A stretch of DNA of 64,000 nt. Origin: Cricetomys ansorgei. Taxonomy: Eukaryota > Chordata > Mammalia > Rodentia > Nesomyidae. Both the position numbers and the translations under genes were made by a program. Shown here piece by piece: positions 1-11,518 of the stretch (its first letter is position 1; each line of letters starts with the position of its first letter). Location of the stretch: the NCBI GenBank assembly GCA_026225945.1, contig JAMJFZ010001262.1:744001-808000 (forward strand). Direction: 5' to 3'. The notes under the pieces were generated by a model. That model was not told the origin of the DNA. It was given only the letters and a program-made list of their open reading frames with translations, and did not search any database.

Positions 1-210
1 GACCGCAGGGCGGAGCACCCCGGCGGCCCTGCAGCACGACTCCGCCGCCCCAGCTCCCCGCCCCCTCCCCGGCCGGAAGAGCAGCCCTCGTGACGCAGCC
101 GGCGCCGGGGAAACGCCCTGGTGCCGGGCGCAAGCGCTCACCCGGTCGGGGACCGAGGGTGAGGTCCAGGGCACAAACTCAGCCTAGGCTCCCTAAGGTG
201 CTTTCCTTAG
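1..210. promoter_or_regulatory. CpG-rich edge, end of a CpG island cut by the window
   Basis: The first 200 bases are GC-rich with frequent CpG, unlike the AT-rich DNA that follows. They contain an ETS-type CCGGAAG at 73-79 and a TGACGCAG half-CRE near 91. A GTGAGG splice-donor-like site begins at 159, so this could be the first exon and donor of an upstream + strand transcript. No coding sequence is recognised. Which gene or lncRNA it serves cannot be told from this window. Confidence 0.5.
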
Positions 211-748
211 GTGTGGAGCGGCTGGCGGCCCCAGCAGGGATCCTGGCTTTGCCACGGTTTAGGGCACTCCCGTTACAGACAGTATTCGGTAAAATCGGTT
301 CTGCCACAAAAGATCAAAACTAAGCTACACAACTCCTCACTTGTCAGCTCCGGAGGACAGAAGCTCAGTGTTTCTTTACTAAAGAAAAATCCATTCTGCA
401 GCTTTTCGCCCTACCACTTTAACTGTTCTAGTTTCTAAAATGTCAGTTGAGGTAAGGGGTCACTCCAGTTGAAAGTTGTGTGCACTTCGTAATGTACATC
501 AACAGCATTCTGAAAAGGCACCCCAACATTTCAGCATTATAAAGACGCATTTCTGGTTAGGAATTCCTGCAGTGCTGGGTGTTGTGGCAAGCCTGTAACC
601 CCAGAGGCAGTAATGAGATGCTGGTCAGTCTGGGTTAGCCCACTGAGATCTTGTTCAAACTCCTGCCTACCCTCATCTTTTCAGAGCAACCTACAATAGG
701 CTCATTTTCTGTAAACTATTGAACCAATGTCCCCTCCCCCGCCCCCTT
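210..748. other. Unique intergenic sequence, nothing recognised
   Basis: AT-richer sequence next to the CpG-rich edge. The short ORFs here have no recognisable domains. I see no repeat consensus or RNA gene. Confidence 0.4.
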
Positions 749-885
749 GGTTTTTCAAGATACGGTTTCTCTTTTTTTACTCCGGCTGTCCTGGAACTCA
801 CTCTGTAGACCAGGTTGGCCTCGAACTCAGAGATCAACATGCCTCTGCCTCCCCGAGGGCTGGGATTAAAGCCAACGCCGGGCTG
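749..885 (-). repeat. B1 SINE
   Basis: Reverse-complement B1: the 'gttggcctcgaactcagaga' core and 'gctgggattaaag' are readable, with a T-rich left end. Confidence 0.85.
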
Positions 886-1143
886 GAACCAATCTGTTTC
901 AAAGGCATGCTTTAACTATGTAAAACCTAAGCCTCTAACTCCCACCCCAGCTCTGCTTTTCTATTAGGACTATTTTGGAGTTATGGGTAGGTCCACAGAA
1001 TACCACCGTTAACTTTTCTTTGGTTCTGGGGGAATGAACCCAGCGTTTTAACAGAGTTACACCTCAGCTACACACCTCAGTACTCATAATCAAGCCCATG
1101 CTAGGCAGGATGGCAAACTCCTTTATTTTTCTTATTTACTTAT

Positions 1144-1289
1144 TTTGGTTTTCAGAGGCAGGTTTTTCTGTGTGTAGTCTGGCTGACTTGGAACTATGTA
1201 GAGCAGGCTGGCCTCAAACTCACAGAGATCTGCCTGCCCTTGCCTCCTGACTATTGGATTAAAAAACGTGAGCCACCACACCTGCCTGG
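1144..1289 (-). repeat. B1 SINE
   Basis: Reverse-complement B1 with 'ggctggcctcaaactcacag' and a degraded 'ggattaaaaaacgtgagcca' end. The antisense 75-codon ORF over it is SINE-derived. Confidence 0.85.
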
Positions 1290-1945
1290 AGAATACCTTT
1301 AAACCCTGCAACTCAAATGCAGGTGATCGTCTTCCAGGCCAGCCTAATCTAAAAAGCAAGTTCTAGGGCAGCCAGTATAATACAGTATACAGTGAGAACT
1401 TATCCCCCAAACAACCCATGACTGGAAGCATGCTAAGCAAGGGCTCCAACAAGCCACAATCAAAGCCCTGAACACATTTTAAAAGCCCAACAAATGACCA
1501 CTTGTGTTGCACATAAATTAACACTGAACTATGGATAGGCACTTTGTTTTAACCAGTTAATTTATTTGGCTGGGTGAAATCCCTCCCTATATAATCTCTA
1601 GAAGTGTCAAAAGTCTCTGACCTGTAGTAATTATTTTTTAAAATATATTAAAGCATGCAGTTTTTCCATTCCAAAGTACAGTGGAGGGACACTCAAAGCT
1701 CAACTATGATGCAGTTCTGTGCATAGCGGCTCAAAAGCCAGTGACTGCTCAGAGATGCTCCTCTTTCTTAGTTCATACCATGCACCCAACTATCTATAAT
1801 TGTGTTTTCACAGGGAAATCTGTATCACATGTGCTTGGTTAAGATACTACAATTCTGAAATAATATGCTCCAAGTCTACTAAATGAATTTAAGTTCTCCA
1901 TCACTTATTCACTTATTTATGAATAAAACTTCAGATTCTTCCTCC

Positions 1946-2086
1946 TTTTTTTTTTTTTTAAGACAAGGTTTCTCTGTGTAACTCTGGCTGTCCAGAACTG
2001 GCTCTGTAGACCAGGCTGGCCTTGAACTCACAGAGATCTGCCTGCGTCTGAGTGTTGGGATTAAAGTTGTGAGCCACTACCACTTC
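1946..2086 (-). repeat. B1 SINE
   Basis: A poly-T run is followed by a nearly complete reverse B1 ('aggctggccttgaactcaca'). Confidence 0.9.
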
Positions 2087-2603
2087 AAATTCTTATTATT
2101 TTGGATAATACTGACTTAGGGCCTAGGTTGAGGTAATATGCTAAAGTAAAAAAACAAAAACAAAAAAGACAAAAAAACCTTTTCAGATCAAGCAGGACTG
2201 AAATAAAAATGTAAGACTTTGCACCTTCAATAAAATTAGCTGACTAAATCCATATGAGATGATCCCCAAACATAAAATTGATACATGGCAGTGTCCCTGT
2301 AACCCGCAGGGTAGAACAAATCTTATTTGCTACTGAGCTCATATAAAAAATGCACTTGCTAAATTTGTATACTGCCCTCAATTGCTAAAATGTTTTGGCT
2401 AAGAAAGGCTTTTTAGTCAACCTTCCTTCCTTCCCCTCTCACACAACCATCTTTGGAGACAACTCTATTATAAGACTGTGTGTGAGTGTATGTAGGGAAG
2501 CACATTTCCCAGGCCTCTAAGGCAAGTGCTTTTAAGCACTAAACCAACTCTCTAGCTTTTATCTTCCTTTTGGGAGCAATATCAAGCATAACCTTTCTCA
2601 CCA

Positions 2604-2733
2604 CAGGATCTTACTGTTGTTAGTCCTGGCTGACCTGAAACCCACTATGTAGAACACTCGGGTCTTGAATTCAAGAGATCCACCTGCCTCTGGAGTGCTG
2701 GGATTAATATGGGATGTGCTACTAGGCCGGGCT
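2604..2733 (-). repeat. Diverged B1-type SINE
   Basis: 'gtcctggctgacctgaaac' and 'gtgctgggattaa' remain; other parts are heavily mutated. Confidence 0.65.
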
Positions 2734-3338
2734 AACATACAGTCTTTATTTTTAAAATCTGAATCGTTGTCAAAGGATGTTCAAAGAGGGAAGATGCTTG
2801 TGGGATATACATTTATAATCAATTTTAAAGTCTAATATAGCTTTGGTAATTACTTCATAAAATGCTTATGCATCAGTTAGAGTCCAACATGTTATAGGAA
2901 AATCTTCACTGTGCTTATTATATCCAATTAACCTTATTAGTAGCCTGTCAAGTAATGAAGTAGTCATAGTAATTAATATTCCATTGCATTAAACTTTAAC
3001 TTTGTAATCTTATTTTTAAAGGTCAAATCTTCTCAGTGAGAAAACAAATTGTTTCTATATAAATGTCAGTTATCTAATTTACTAAGCCTATTTTAGCTTG
3101 TTATTTTTCCTAAAAATAAGGAAGGATATTAGCAATACCCCCAGAGAATGTTGTTCAACCACCAACTGTCTAGGAGGTTATAGAAGTTATCTGCTGGAGA
3201 GGCACTAAAGCCTGTCTTTTCTAGTTGCTGTGGTAGTGTCTTTTCATTGCCTTTCTTCTTGTAGGTCAACAAGATACAGGTATAAAGCCCCATATTAGTA
3301 ATATAGTTTAAACTTACTGGGTTGTTTGGGCTTTTTTT

Positions 3339-3555
3339 TTTTAGAGAGAGTCTTATATAGCCCAAGTTGGCCTTGAAGCCTGGTCTTCCTGCCAGTAATC
3401 TCTCAGGTACTGGATTACCAAATTTGGTTGCCCCAAACTTTTTTTTTAAATTAAGAACATAATAAAATCTACATTTTTGTGGTGATTGGAACTGAACCCA
3501 GGGTCTCACAAAGGATAGGCAATTGTTCTACCACTGAACAATAAACTTAATCATG
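3339..3555 (-). repeat. Old B1 fragment plus ID-type SINE (B4-like composite)
   Basis: A T-run and B1-like 'gcccaagttggccttgaagc' at 3,339-3,435 are followed at about 3,480-3,555 by a reverse ID (tRNA-Ala derived) sequence with 'gaacccagggtctcac' and 'ctaccactgaac'. The 126-codon antisense ORF here is repeat-derived. Confidence 0.6.
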
Positions 3556-4967
3556 GCATATCATTCCATCTAATGGCTGTGACATCATGTATACAATTTT
3601 TACCTATCCAGTAACCAGTTCTAAATATATTTGTACTCTAGATCCCAGAGAAAGTGATCCATCTTTTCTTTGTACTAATGGATTCCTTGATAATGACCAG
3701 GGGATCCGACTTACTTCTACACAGGCATTTTCTACTTAGAGAAATCTTAAGTTCATATGAATTCACTCTTTTTCTGTATAGGATACATGGGAAATATTTT
3801 AGCTCTTGCAGGCCAGTGTCAGACACACACACACACACTCCTTCTATCGCCCCACCCTTGCTTTTAACAATCTATAAAAATATTCAACTCCTGATCTGTG
3901 CTTACTATAGATTTCTTATTCCTGTTCTACTCCTTAGTGAGAAAAACGGTCAGCCAAGCTCAATTTCATTCACAGACGTACTTAGCAGATGCTGGTTGGG
4001 TATTTAACTGAACTTAGTCTTCACCCTAAAGCTTTCTGGCATCTCAAATTATTTCTAAGTTCTTATGAATGGCCAATTACTACAGCAAGTATTAAAATCC
4101 ACTACCACTGTGCCCTAGGGGAAGACGAATTCAGTTGTTACAAAGCAAAAACAAACTCCAAACAAAAGAAAAACCAAAATATTTAAGTTTATTTTAACAT
4201 GAGCACAAAAACCATATGCTTACTTACATATGACAAAAGTATTCATATAACATTTTATTTCAAATAGCATGTAAAATTAATCATTACAATTCCAGTAGTT
4301 AATATAAATTATTTCTTTTATGAAAACATTCTTAAAGAATTAAGGTTAACTCAAAAAAGTTAACATTAAGTTTTTCACACACATTTTATTTCGTTATTAA
4401 TTGCACATAAAAGGAGCTACAAATCTAAAATTCTAAATACCATTTGCCATCTAGATGCTCAATTCATTTTATTTATGTTTTGAGGGACAGAATCAATCTA
4501 GGCGACTGTTCAGTTCAATCTAGGGGCCCAGAAGGAAACAAAAAGCTGATCAAAACCTAGTTTAGTATAAAGGTACTAGCTAAACAATAGTAGGGAGAGG
4601 AATTAACTAATACTGAACATCTTAAAGCTTCAAGGATAATCCTAAATTCTTCCCCTCCCACTATTCTTTCCTATGCTTATGCTGAATGTAGCAAGACTAA
4701 CATAAGTGATGATGTGCAGATATATCTGCTTTAAGATAGACAACATTTGAGATAAAGTATATTTTCAAAGTGTGTGTATGTGTAGGTCAGAGCACAGCCT
4801 TTGGGAGGGAGCTAGTTCTTTCTACCCGGGATGAAAGTGCCTTTACCAAGCGGAGTTTTAATAAGGTGTCTTGTTCATGTTCTGTGCTTATGTCATCTCT
4901 GGTCCCAGAGCAGTGATAACTTAGATGATTCTCTAAGGACAACAGAAACACCAAACAAACAACAAAG
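3556..4967. other. AT-rich intergenic stretch, no gene recognised
   Basis: Mostly single-copy-looking sequence. The part from about 4,180 to 4,470 is very AT-rich with several TTTATT motifs, which would read AATAAA on the - strand, so it could be the 3' end of an antisense transcript. I have no other support for that. A short (CA)n lies near 3,824-3,838. Confidence 0.3.
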
Positions 4968-5085
4968 AAGCTGGACGTGGTGACTCATGCCAGTAACTCC
5001 AGTGTTTGTGAGGAAAGGAGATCATGAGTTTAAGGCTGGCTTGGACTACATGAGAGCCTGCCTTGGGGGGAAAAAGTCAAAAACC
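4968..5085 (+). repeat. Diverged B1 SINE
   Basis: 'gctggacgtggtgactcatg' start and 'gagtttaaggctggcttgga' core are readable. Confidence 0.7.
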
Positions 5086-5359
5086 TCAAAACACATTAAT
5101 TCTACTACCACTAATTCATCAGTTCTCTGCCCTTGAGTGTTTAGCATTTAAAAGTTAGCTCCCATTGTTTCTTTGAAGATGAATGATTATATAATGTCCT
5201 TAAGTATTAAAGCCCATACCTCATTTGTCCTTTAAATCATGAATTAGGCTGAAGGACTTAACAGTCCACATAAATTTTCTCTTCTTACCCTATAATTCTT
5301 TATCTACACATGCTTAAATGCCATTACATTTTCTTTTTCAAGTTAAAAGAATTCCATAG

Positions 5360-5462
5360 CTATGTGGGGTGTGGTAGGTACAGTTTGAAGGTAGCCTTGT
5401 CTACATAGTGAGTTCCAGGTCAGCCAGGCCTTTACATAGTGAAACCCTGTCTCAAACACAAA
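5360..5462 (+). repeat. Partial B1 SINE
   Basis: The B1 3' half, 'agtgagttccaggtcagcca' and 'gaaaccctgtctcaaa', is present. Confidence 0.75.
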
Positions 5463-5463
5463 A

Positions 5464-5668
5464 AGGCCTGGAGAGATAACTGAGTGTTTGAGAGCACACT
5501 GTTTTCCCTGAAGACAGATCTCGTTTGATTCCCAGAACCCACATCAGGCGTTCATGCTACCTGTAACTCCAGTTCTAGGGGATATAACACCTCTAGCTTC
5601 CCTGGGCACCCATGCTCACAAGTACATACCACTCATACATATACATGTGGTTAAAAATAAATCTTATA
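5464..5668 (+). repeat. B2/B3-type SINE
   Basis: tRNA-like head 'gcctggagagataactgagt', then 'gattcccagaacccacatca', 'ctgtaactccagttctaggg' and an A/T-rich tail. Confidence 0.8.
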
Positions 5669-5829
5669 ATTGAAATGTGATTCCTACTGTCCCTACCTAT
5701 AGCCACTAGCCAATAAAACAGAAGCAAGCATATGCAAAGCACTTCATAAGGTCCTGGGTTCCATTCCTAGCACCATATATGTGAATACTATATTGTTATA
5801 TATGTATGCATGTAGGCATGCATGTATAT

Positions 5830-6095
5830 GAGAGCTGTGGATGTGGTGTCAGTATCTCAGCATTCTAGAGATTGATGCAAGAGGATCAATTCAAGTTCAG
5901 GGCCAGGGGTTCATAGCAAGACCCTGTCTTTTTTTTTTAAAAAAAAAAAAAAAAAAAAAAGGCAGCTGTGGTGGCACAAGCTTTTAATCCCAACACCTGG
6001 GAGGCAGAGGCAGGTGGATCTCTGAGTTTAAGGCCAGCCTCGTCTACAGAGTAAGTTCCAGGACAGCCAGGGCTACACAGAGAAACCTGTCTAGA
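5830..6095 (+). repeat. Two tandem B1 SINEs, old then young
   Basis: A decayed B1 (about 5,830-5,935) ends in a long poly-A. A well-kept B1 starts at 5,961 ('tggtggcacaagcttttaat', 'ggaggcagaggcaggtggat'). Confidence 0.8.
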
Positions 6096-6204
6096 AAAAA
6101 CCAAAAGCTTTGATATTACTGACTTGCAGAAGTACTTTTATTCTTTATAGTTTTCATAGATAACTGTTAAAGGCTAATGAATATTTTAAAACTTCTTAAA
6201 CATT

Positions 6205-6358
6205 TTCATGGTGGGGGGGTGCCACAGGCATGAATTTGAGAGAACACAACCTGCAGGAAGAGCTGGTTCTCTCCTTTGTCTATGGCTTTCATGGATTATA
6301 CTCAGGCTGTCAAGCTGTGTAGCAATCACCCTTACCCACTGAACCATCCCAATAGCCC
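6205..6358 (-). repeat. B3-type SINE
   Basis: Reverse B3: the 'ggaagagctggttctctcct' and 'cttacccactgaaccatccc' sections are diagnostic. Confidence 0.7.
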
Positions 6359-6727
6359 TGCTAACGAATATTAATTTACCAATCTAAGCTGGAAACTTTA
6401 AACAGTAATCTAATCTGATCAAATAATCTGATTTGTAATTACCAAGTCTTTATCTCTCAGACTGGAAGCATATTAACCAAGCTAAAAGATTAAAAAAAAA
6501 AAAAAAAATCTCTGGCCAGCCCATTATTCCCAAGGAATAATTGAGTGGGGACATCTATTTACAGCAGAAAGTTACCTTATAAACACACTAAAAAATGTGG
6601 AACTTATTTATTTGCATTAAGATTGAAGTTTGTTAAATTTAAGAAGTTCCTTTAGGCTAGCTTATAGAATACAGATTTCTTAGTATCTACTACTTAATAA
6701 AACTTCACTTCTGAGATTTCCTTTTTC

Positions 6728-6806
6728 ATGTTGGGGTATTGGGGATTTAGGGACTTGAGTATTTTAGGAAACTGCTCTACCATTGAGCCACACCTCCCTC
6801 ACCACA
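6728..6806 (-). repeat. Decayed ID-type SINE
   Basis: A 'ctctaccattgagccacacc' end as in reverse ID elements; the rest is weak. Confidence 0.5.
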
Positions 6807-7084
6807 GCTCTGAGATTTAAAATGACTGTTATGAGAACAGACCACTTGGAAAACTAGTAGCCTGTAATCTCATGATGTTTAAAATAATTGCATAACATCA
6901 CCCCCCTCCACACACACAATGTTTTAAAAAATATTCACATATTGAGTGAGGATTTAGAAAATAAAGCCATTTTTTAAAAACAAAAATTCTGAACATCACT
7001 GAAAGTAGAAATATTTCGTTTCATTCATAAGACTTCGGTCTATACGTAATTGAAAAGAATCTAGCTATGATCAAAACTTTACAG

Positions 7085-7205
7085 AGACTGAGGCCAGGCA
7101 CTTGGGAGGCAGAGGCAAGTGGATCTCAGTCTGAGGCCAGCCTGGTCTACAAAGTGAGATCCAGGACAGCCAGGGCTATACACAGAGAAACCCTGTCTCA
7201 AAACA
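7085..7205 (+). repeat. B1 SINE
   Basis: 'ggccagcctggtctacaaag' and 'gagaaaccctgtctcaaaac' are clear; the 5' end is shortened. Confidence 0.85.
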
Positions 7206-7229
7206 CTACCCTCTCCCAAACAAAAGGAA

Positions 7230-7490
7230 AGAAGGAAGGACTGTGATCTTAGTCAAGTTTGTTGAACAAGCACAAGGATCTGAGCTCAAGTCCTAGAATC
7301 CCAATAAAAATGTTTATAATCCTAGTGCCGGGAAGGCAGAGGAATAGGTTTCTAGGTGGCTAGCCAGCCTAGTCCCACTGATAAGTACCAATGAGAAAGA
7401 AACCCTGTCTCAAAAAACAAGGTAGAGAGGTGATTGAGGAAGACACTTATATGCAAGCACACATGCACAGACCCCACGAAACTATCTAAA
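7230..7490 (+). repeat. B4/RSINE-like composite SINE
   Basis: An ID-like head with 'ggatctgagctcaagtccta', a B1-like middle and 'gcaagcacacatgcacagac' tail. The 67-codon antisense ORF over it is repeat-derived. Confidence 0.65.
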
Positions 7491-7594
7491 AAGGATATCC
7501 TCTTCCAGTGGTAGGAAAAGAAACCCCACACAACCCACTCCCCAAACCCCTCCAAAAGCCTCCTAGTTCTGCTTGGCCCCCAAAGAAATTAACT

Positions 7595-7700
7595 GCTGGT
7601 TATGGTGCTGCAGGCCTGTAGTCCTAGCACCTAAGAAGTAGAGGCAGGACTGAAAATTCATGGCTAACCTGAACACAGCTCAACTCTGTCTTAAAACAAC
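7595..7700 (+). repeat. Diverged B1 SINE
   Basis: 'ggttatggtgctgcaggcct' head and 'gaggcagga' core. Confidence 0.6.
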
Positions 7701-7997
7701 AAAAAGACTGACAGTTAAGGTGCCTTTCAAAAGGCTTTGCCTTTTACTTTCAAACAACTGTGGCTAGCCTCAGAGCTTTTGCAAGAAGCCAAAAAGCTAA
7801 ACGGACAAGTCACTATCTGCAGAGTGAGCAATAGGGCAATTACGTTGTCTGCCCCTCTTTTACAAAACAAACAACAAAGAAGTTGCATTATGTTTTAGGC
7901 AACTCTTCAATGCCAGTGATTCTTCATGACATTACTCTCAGAATTATGTAAAAACCATTTTCTACTTGGACATGTTATTGTAAATATAATGCTTAGT

Positions 7998-8166
7998 TGC
8001 CAAGTGGTTGGTGGCACATGCCTTTAATCTTAGCATTCGGGGGCAGAGACAGGCAGACCTCTGAGTTTGGGGTCAGCCTGCTTTACAGACAAGCTAAGGC
8101 TACATAAAGAAACCCCTTCTAGGAGGGGTGTGCACGCGTGCAAGTGCACGCACACACAACCACACA
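7998..8166 (+). repeat. B1 SINE with (CA)-rich tail
   Basis: 'ggtggcacatgcctttaatc' head and 'gggcagagacaggcagacct'. A CA/TG-rich run follows. Confidence 0.8.
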
Positions 8167-8214
8167 TGCTTAATTACCATAAAAAGCAAATGATCCAGGA
8201 TACTTTTATATTTT

Positions 8215-8325
8215 GATTTTTTTCAATCAGGATCTGTGTAGACCAGGTTGATCTGGTACTCAGATTCACCTTTCTCTGCCTCCTAAGTGCTAGGAATAAA
8301 GGCATGGGCCACCACCCAGCCCCAT
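8215..8325 (-). repeat. B1 SINE, partial
   Basis: 'gtgtagaccaggttgatctg' and 'ggcatgggccaccacccagc'. Confidence 0.7.
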
Positions 8326-8397
8326 GATACTTCCATTTTTAAAGCTGTGAAATGAATCATGACACCAAGATTGTAAATTTATTAGTGTTGACACTCT

Positions 8398-8605
8398 AAA
8401 AAAGATTTATTTGTATTATTTTATGTGTTTTATAAAAACGTATACATACCATGTATATTCCTAGTGTCCTCAAAGGTCAGCAGAGGACTTTCTATCTCCT
8501 GGTACCAGATGGTTTTAAGTTACCATGCGGGTACTGCAAATTAAACCCAGATATTCTTCAAGAATAACAAGTGCTTCTTAACCTTTAAGCTATCTCCCTA
8601 TCCCT
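8398..8605 (-). repeat. B3-type SINE
   Basis: Reverse B3: 'aaggtcagcagaggacttt', 'aaattaaacccagatattct' and 'taacctttaagctatctccc'. Confidence 0.8.
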
Positions 8606-9034
8606 TTAAATTTTATTACAAAAAATTTCCACACATTCCTAGAGCTAATTCTAAATTTTATATTAAATGTCAGGACTCCTGAAAATTGGAGGGTGAGTGG
8701 AGTGCAACGTAACTTTTCCTGATAACCTGCAGCAAACACCAATTCAGCAGGCCTTCAAGTCAACGTTAAATGCATGACTGTGCTGCAATACTGAAACACT
8801 CCATTACCAGTTTATCAGAGTCGGCATCAAAGGTAACTTGAATTATGAAAGAAATGGTCACAGCAATCCCCAGTTTTCTTAGTTTGGATACATATTAACA
8901 TTCCACCAAAAAGAAATGGAAAAAGAACGTCTTTGCACTGGTACTTTACACTGACATTGTGTATCCTTGTGTGCTGTACAATGTAACTTTGGAGGGCAGA
9001 CGTCTTGCTCTATCACTCTCTACCTTATTTTTTG
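8606..9034. other. Unique sequence of unknown role
   Basis: No repeat signature seen. The block at about 8,690-9,000 is of mixed base composition and looks neither like a SINE nor like coding DNA. It might be an old UTR-like or regulatory block; nothing in it identifies a gene. Confidence 0.3.
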
Positions 9035-9228
9035 CAACAATGGCTTACTAGCTAGAGTTCAATGACTGGCTAGCCAGTGGGCCCCTGATCCTGTTTCTAC
9101 TTTCTAGTGCTGGGAATGTAGGCATATACTGCCATGTCTAGGTTTTTAGGTGGGTACTGGGCTCTGAATGCAGGTTCACATGCTTATACAGGAAGCACTT
9201 ACCCACTGAGCCAGCTCCTCAGCCCCAA
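9035..9228 (-). repeat. RSINE/B4-type SINE
   Basis: A reverse B1-like part ('ctagtgctgggaatgtaggc') is joined to a reverse B2/B3-like part ending 'ttacccactgagccagctcc'. Confidence 0.65.
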
Positions 9229-9284
9229 CAAAGGCATTGTCGGCATTTTAATAAAACAGTTACATTTATCTGCTTATTGAAGTA

Positions 9285-9645
9285 GTGTGTCCTACTTAGC
9301 TTTAACTATTAGTTTGACAAAGCACAACCTGGAGAAAACAAGAGTTTCAACTGAGGGATTGCCCAGATCAGACTGGCCCTAGGCATGTCTGGGGAGGATC
9401 ACTTTGCCAATTCATATTGTATGGTGAATACCATTCCCTGGGCAGGTGGTCCTCCAATGTGTAAGAAAGCTAGTCAAGCATGGCCCAGCAAGAACCAGCA
9501 AGCATCATTGTTCCTCCACTGATTCTGCTTAAAGACTTTCCTCAATGATGGATTCTGAATTATAAGCTGAAATAAACCCATTTCTCTCCAAAGCTGCTTT
9601 TGGTTAGTGTTTTATCACCAACAAAAAGAAATCTAGAGAGTTTAA
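9285..9645 (+). repeat. Medium-length rodent interspersed repeat, class uncertain
   Basis: It has the recognisable ending of a common rodent repeat, 'gctgaaataaacccatttct' then 'ttttggttagtgttttatca'. I associate it with a non-autonomous hAT-type element (URR1-like), but the class call is from memory. RepeatMasker would settle it. Confidence 0.5.
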
Positions 9646-10167
9646 CTATTATTCCTACATGTACTGAAAAGGTACATACATGAAAAACAAGACCTAGAGT
9701 ATGAAGCAAAAAAGCCCTTGATTCAGAAGGAACAAATCTAACTTGTTGAGAAGCTATTGGGGTAGTAACTACTACTACTCATAAATAAGACAATTACATA
9801 ACTTGATAAAGATTGTATATTAGGATTAAAGTACTCTGTTCTTTCCTCCCAAGCAGCTCAAAGTCTGTAATTCCTTCCTTGATTAGCATCAACTATCAAA
9901 ATAAACAAGTTCAGTTCTTCCAGAAAAACTGCAAAGTTCACAAAGTATGCTCTTGCAATGTCAGAACTATCTAAAAACAGACAAGGAAAAGAGAGATGGA
10001 GATGCAGATAATGGAGGGCTATGATCCTACCATTTATTTACCTTACTTCTATGAATCCTTCACTCAACCAAAACTCTTACTATTCACTATCTGAATGCTC
10101 CAGAGCTCAAATTTAGTATGGTATGATTGTAATTGAGTTCTAAAATATCAATTTTTATGTTATCTTT
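9646..10167. other. Unique AT-rich sequence
   Basis: No gene, RNA or repeat recognised. Confidence 0.3.
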
Positions 10168-10255
10168 CTTGCCAAGCATGGTACACATCTTTTAATCCCA
10201 GCACTCAGGGTATAAGACAAGTACCTTTACCCACTGAGCTATACTGCCCACCCAT
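10168..10255 (+). repeat. B1 fragment
   Basis: 'gccaagcatggtacacatct' and 'aatcccagcactcagg', then a short B3-like end. Confidence 0.6.
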
Positions 10256-10397
10256 GAAACACTTTAGTAGCGAATAGAATGAATAATAAAGTAAAAAAAT
10301 CAGTTGATGTATATTTTCTAATATAGCAGCAAAACTTTATGGTAAGCTCTGGCTTTTTACTAAATCTCAGGATGGAATTTAAAGTGCCAGAATTCAT

Positions 10398-10465
10398 TTA
10401 TGTAGCTCAGACTGGCCTGTAACTTGTGATTCTCTTGTCTTAGCCTTCTGGGTGCTAGAAATATA
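10398..10465 (-). repeat. B1 fragment
   Basis: 'gtagctcagactggcctgta' and 'ccttctgggtgctagaaata'. Confidence 0.6.
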
Positions 10466-10794
10466 CTCATACACAACCTGCCATTCTAGGCTTATGTTTA
10501 CTTTGAATCCCTTTTTATGTATACCTATCAAGAAAAATGCAACAGGAAATCAAATACTTTTCACTTTTCCTAACCTTAATTCTGTCAGTCCTAGGGGGGA
10601 AAAAAAAAAATCTATAACCCAGCACACAATAGATTTTAACCAGAACCCACAACACAACAGGCTCTCCAGTTTTCTATTTGGATTAGAACATTTCTTTGAA
10701 GTCCAGGCCTAGCTTTTCACTCATTACTCAAGACTGAGATTTCCCTATTTGAAAGGATGCAAAAGGAGAAGAGTCATATTGAAACCCCCAAAGT

Positions 10795-10860
10795 ATGGTA
10801 CAAGAGCACTTCCACTTAGATGGCCTTGGATTTGATCCCCAGCAAAAACAACAAAAAGGA
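10795..10860 (+). repeat. ID-type SINE fragment
   Basis: 'gatttgatccccagcaaaaa' is an ID 3' end with its A-rich tail. Confidence 0.5.
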
Positions 10861-11394
10861 TTTGAGGTATTTTCTTTAATTTTTTTCACTCTCATTTGCT
10901 CTTTAAATGACCAAAGTAGGTGCACAGAAACAAAGTAACAGTTAATAAAGGACCTACTATATAGGTATGATCAGATGCCTAGACACCTTCCATGTTACTG
11001 TTATCATATAAATCAGAGATTAGTAATTTGATATCCATTTCTGATTTCAGCTATAAAATGAAAAACAAAACAAAAAACCTCAAGCAAAAAACCCCACAGC
11101 AAACTAATCTGAAGTCTGAAGTTTTTCTCAGGCGTGAGTTGTCACATAAGCACAGCCCTCTTTCATGAAAAATTTAAGTAATAAAAATATGGGTAACCTT
11201 GTTGATTCATCATCAGTAAAGCTTGTCAGAAATACAGCAGGAGCTTGACATTTGGCATTATGTTTAAATTATGTATGATAAGGGGTATAAATAGTCCATA
11301 AAGAAAAAAAAAATAATGTAACTATTGAGGTTTATACACTGGAAGTTTGGTTGCTAAGATCTGACCTAGTGCAAAAGACTTCAAATACATATGA
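10861..11394. other. Unique AT-rich sequence
   Basis: No gene, RNA or repeat recognised. Confidence 0.3.
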
Positions 11395-11518
11395 TTGCCT
11401 GGTGCCTGCAGAAGTCAGAAGGCGGAGCTTGATCCATTGAAACTGGAGTTACATGTGAGTGCAGAGAACCGAACCCAGGTCATCTGCAAGAGCCATCTTG
11501 CACTGAGCCATAAGCTCT
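11395..11518 (-). repeat. B3-type SINE
   Basis: 'tgcctgcagaagtcagaag', 'actggagttacatgtgagtg' and 'gaaccgaacccaggtcatct' on the reverse strand of the SINE. Confidence 0.8.

Noticed and set aside
3129..3509. 126-codon - strand ORF
   Set aside because: Covers decayed SINE sequence; no domain.
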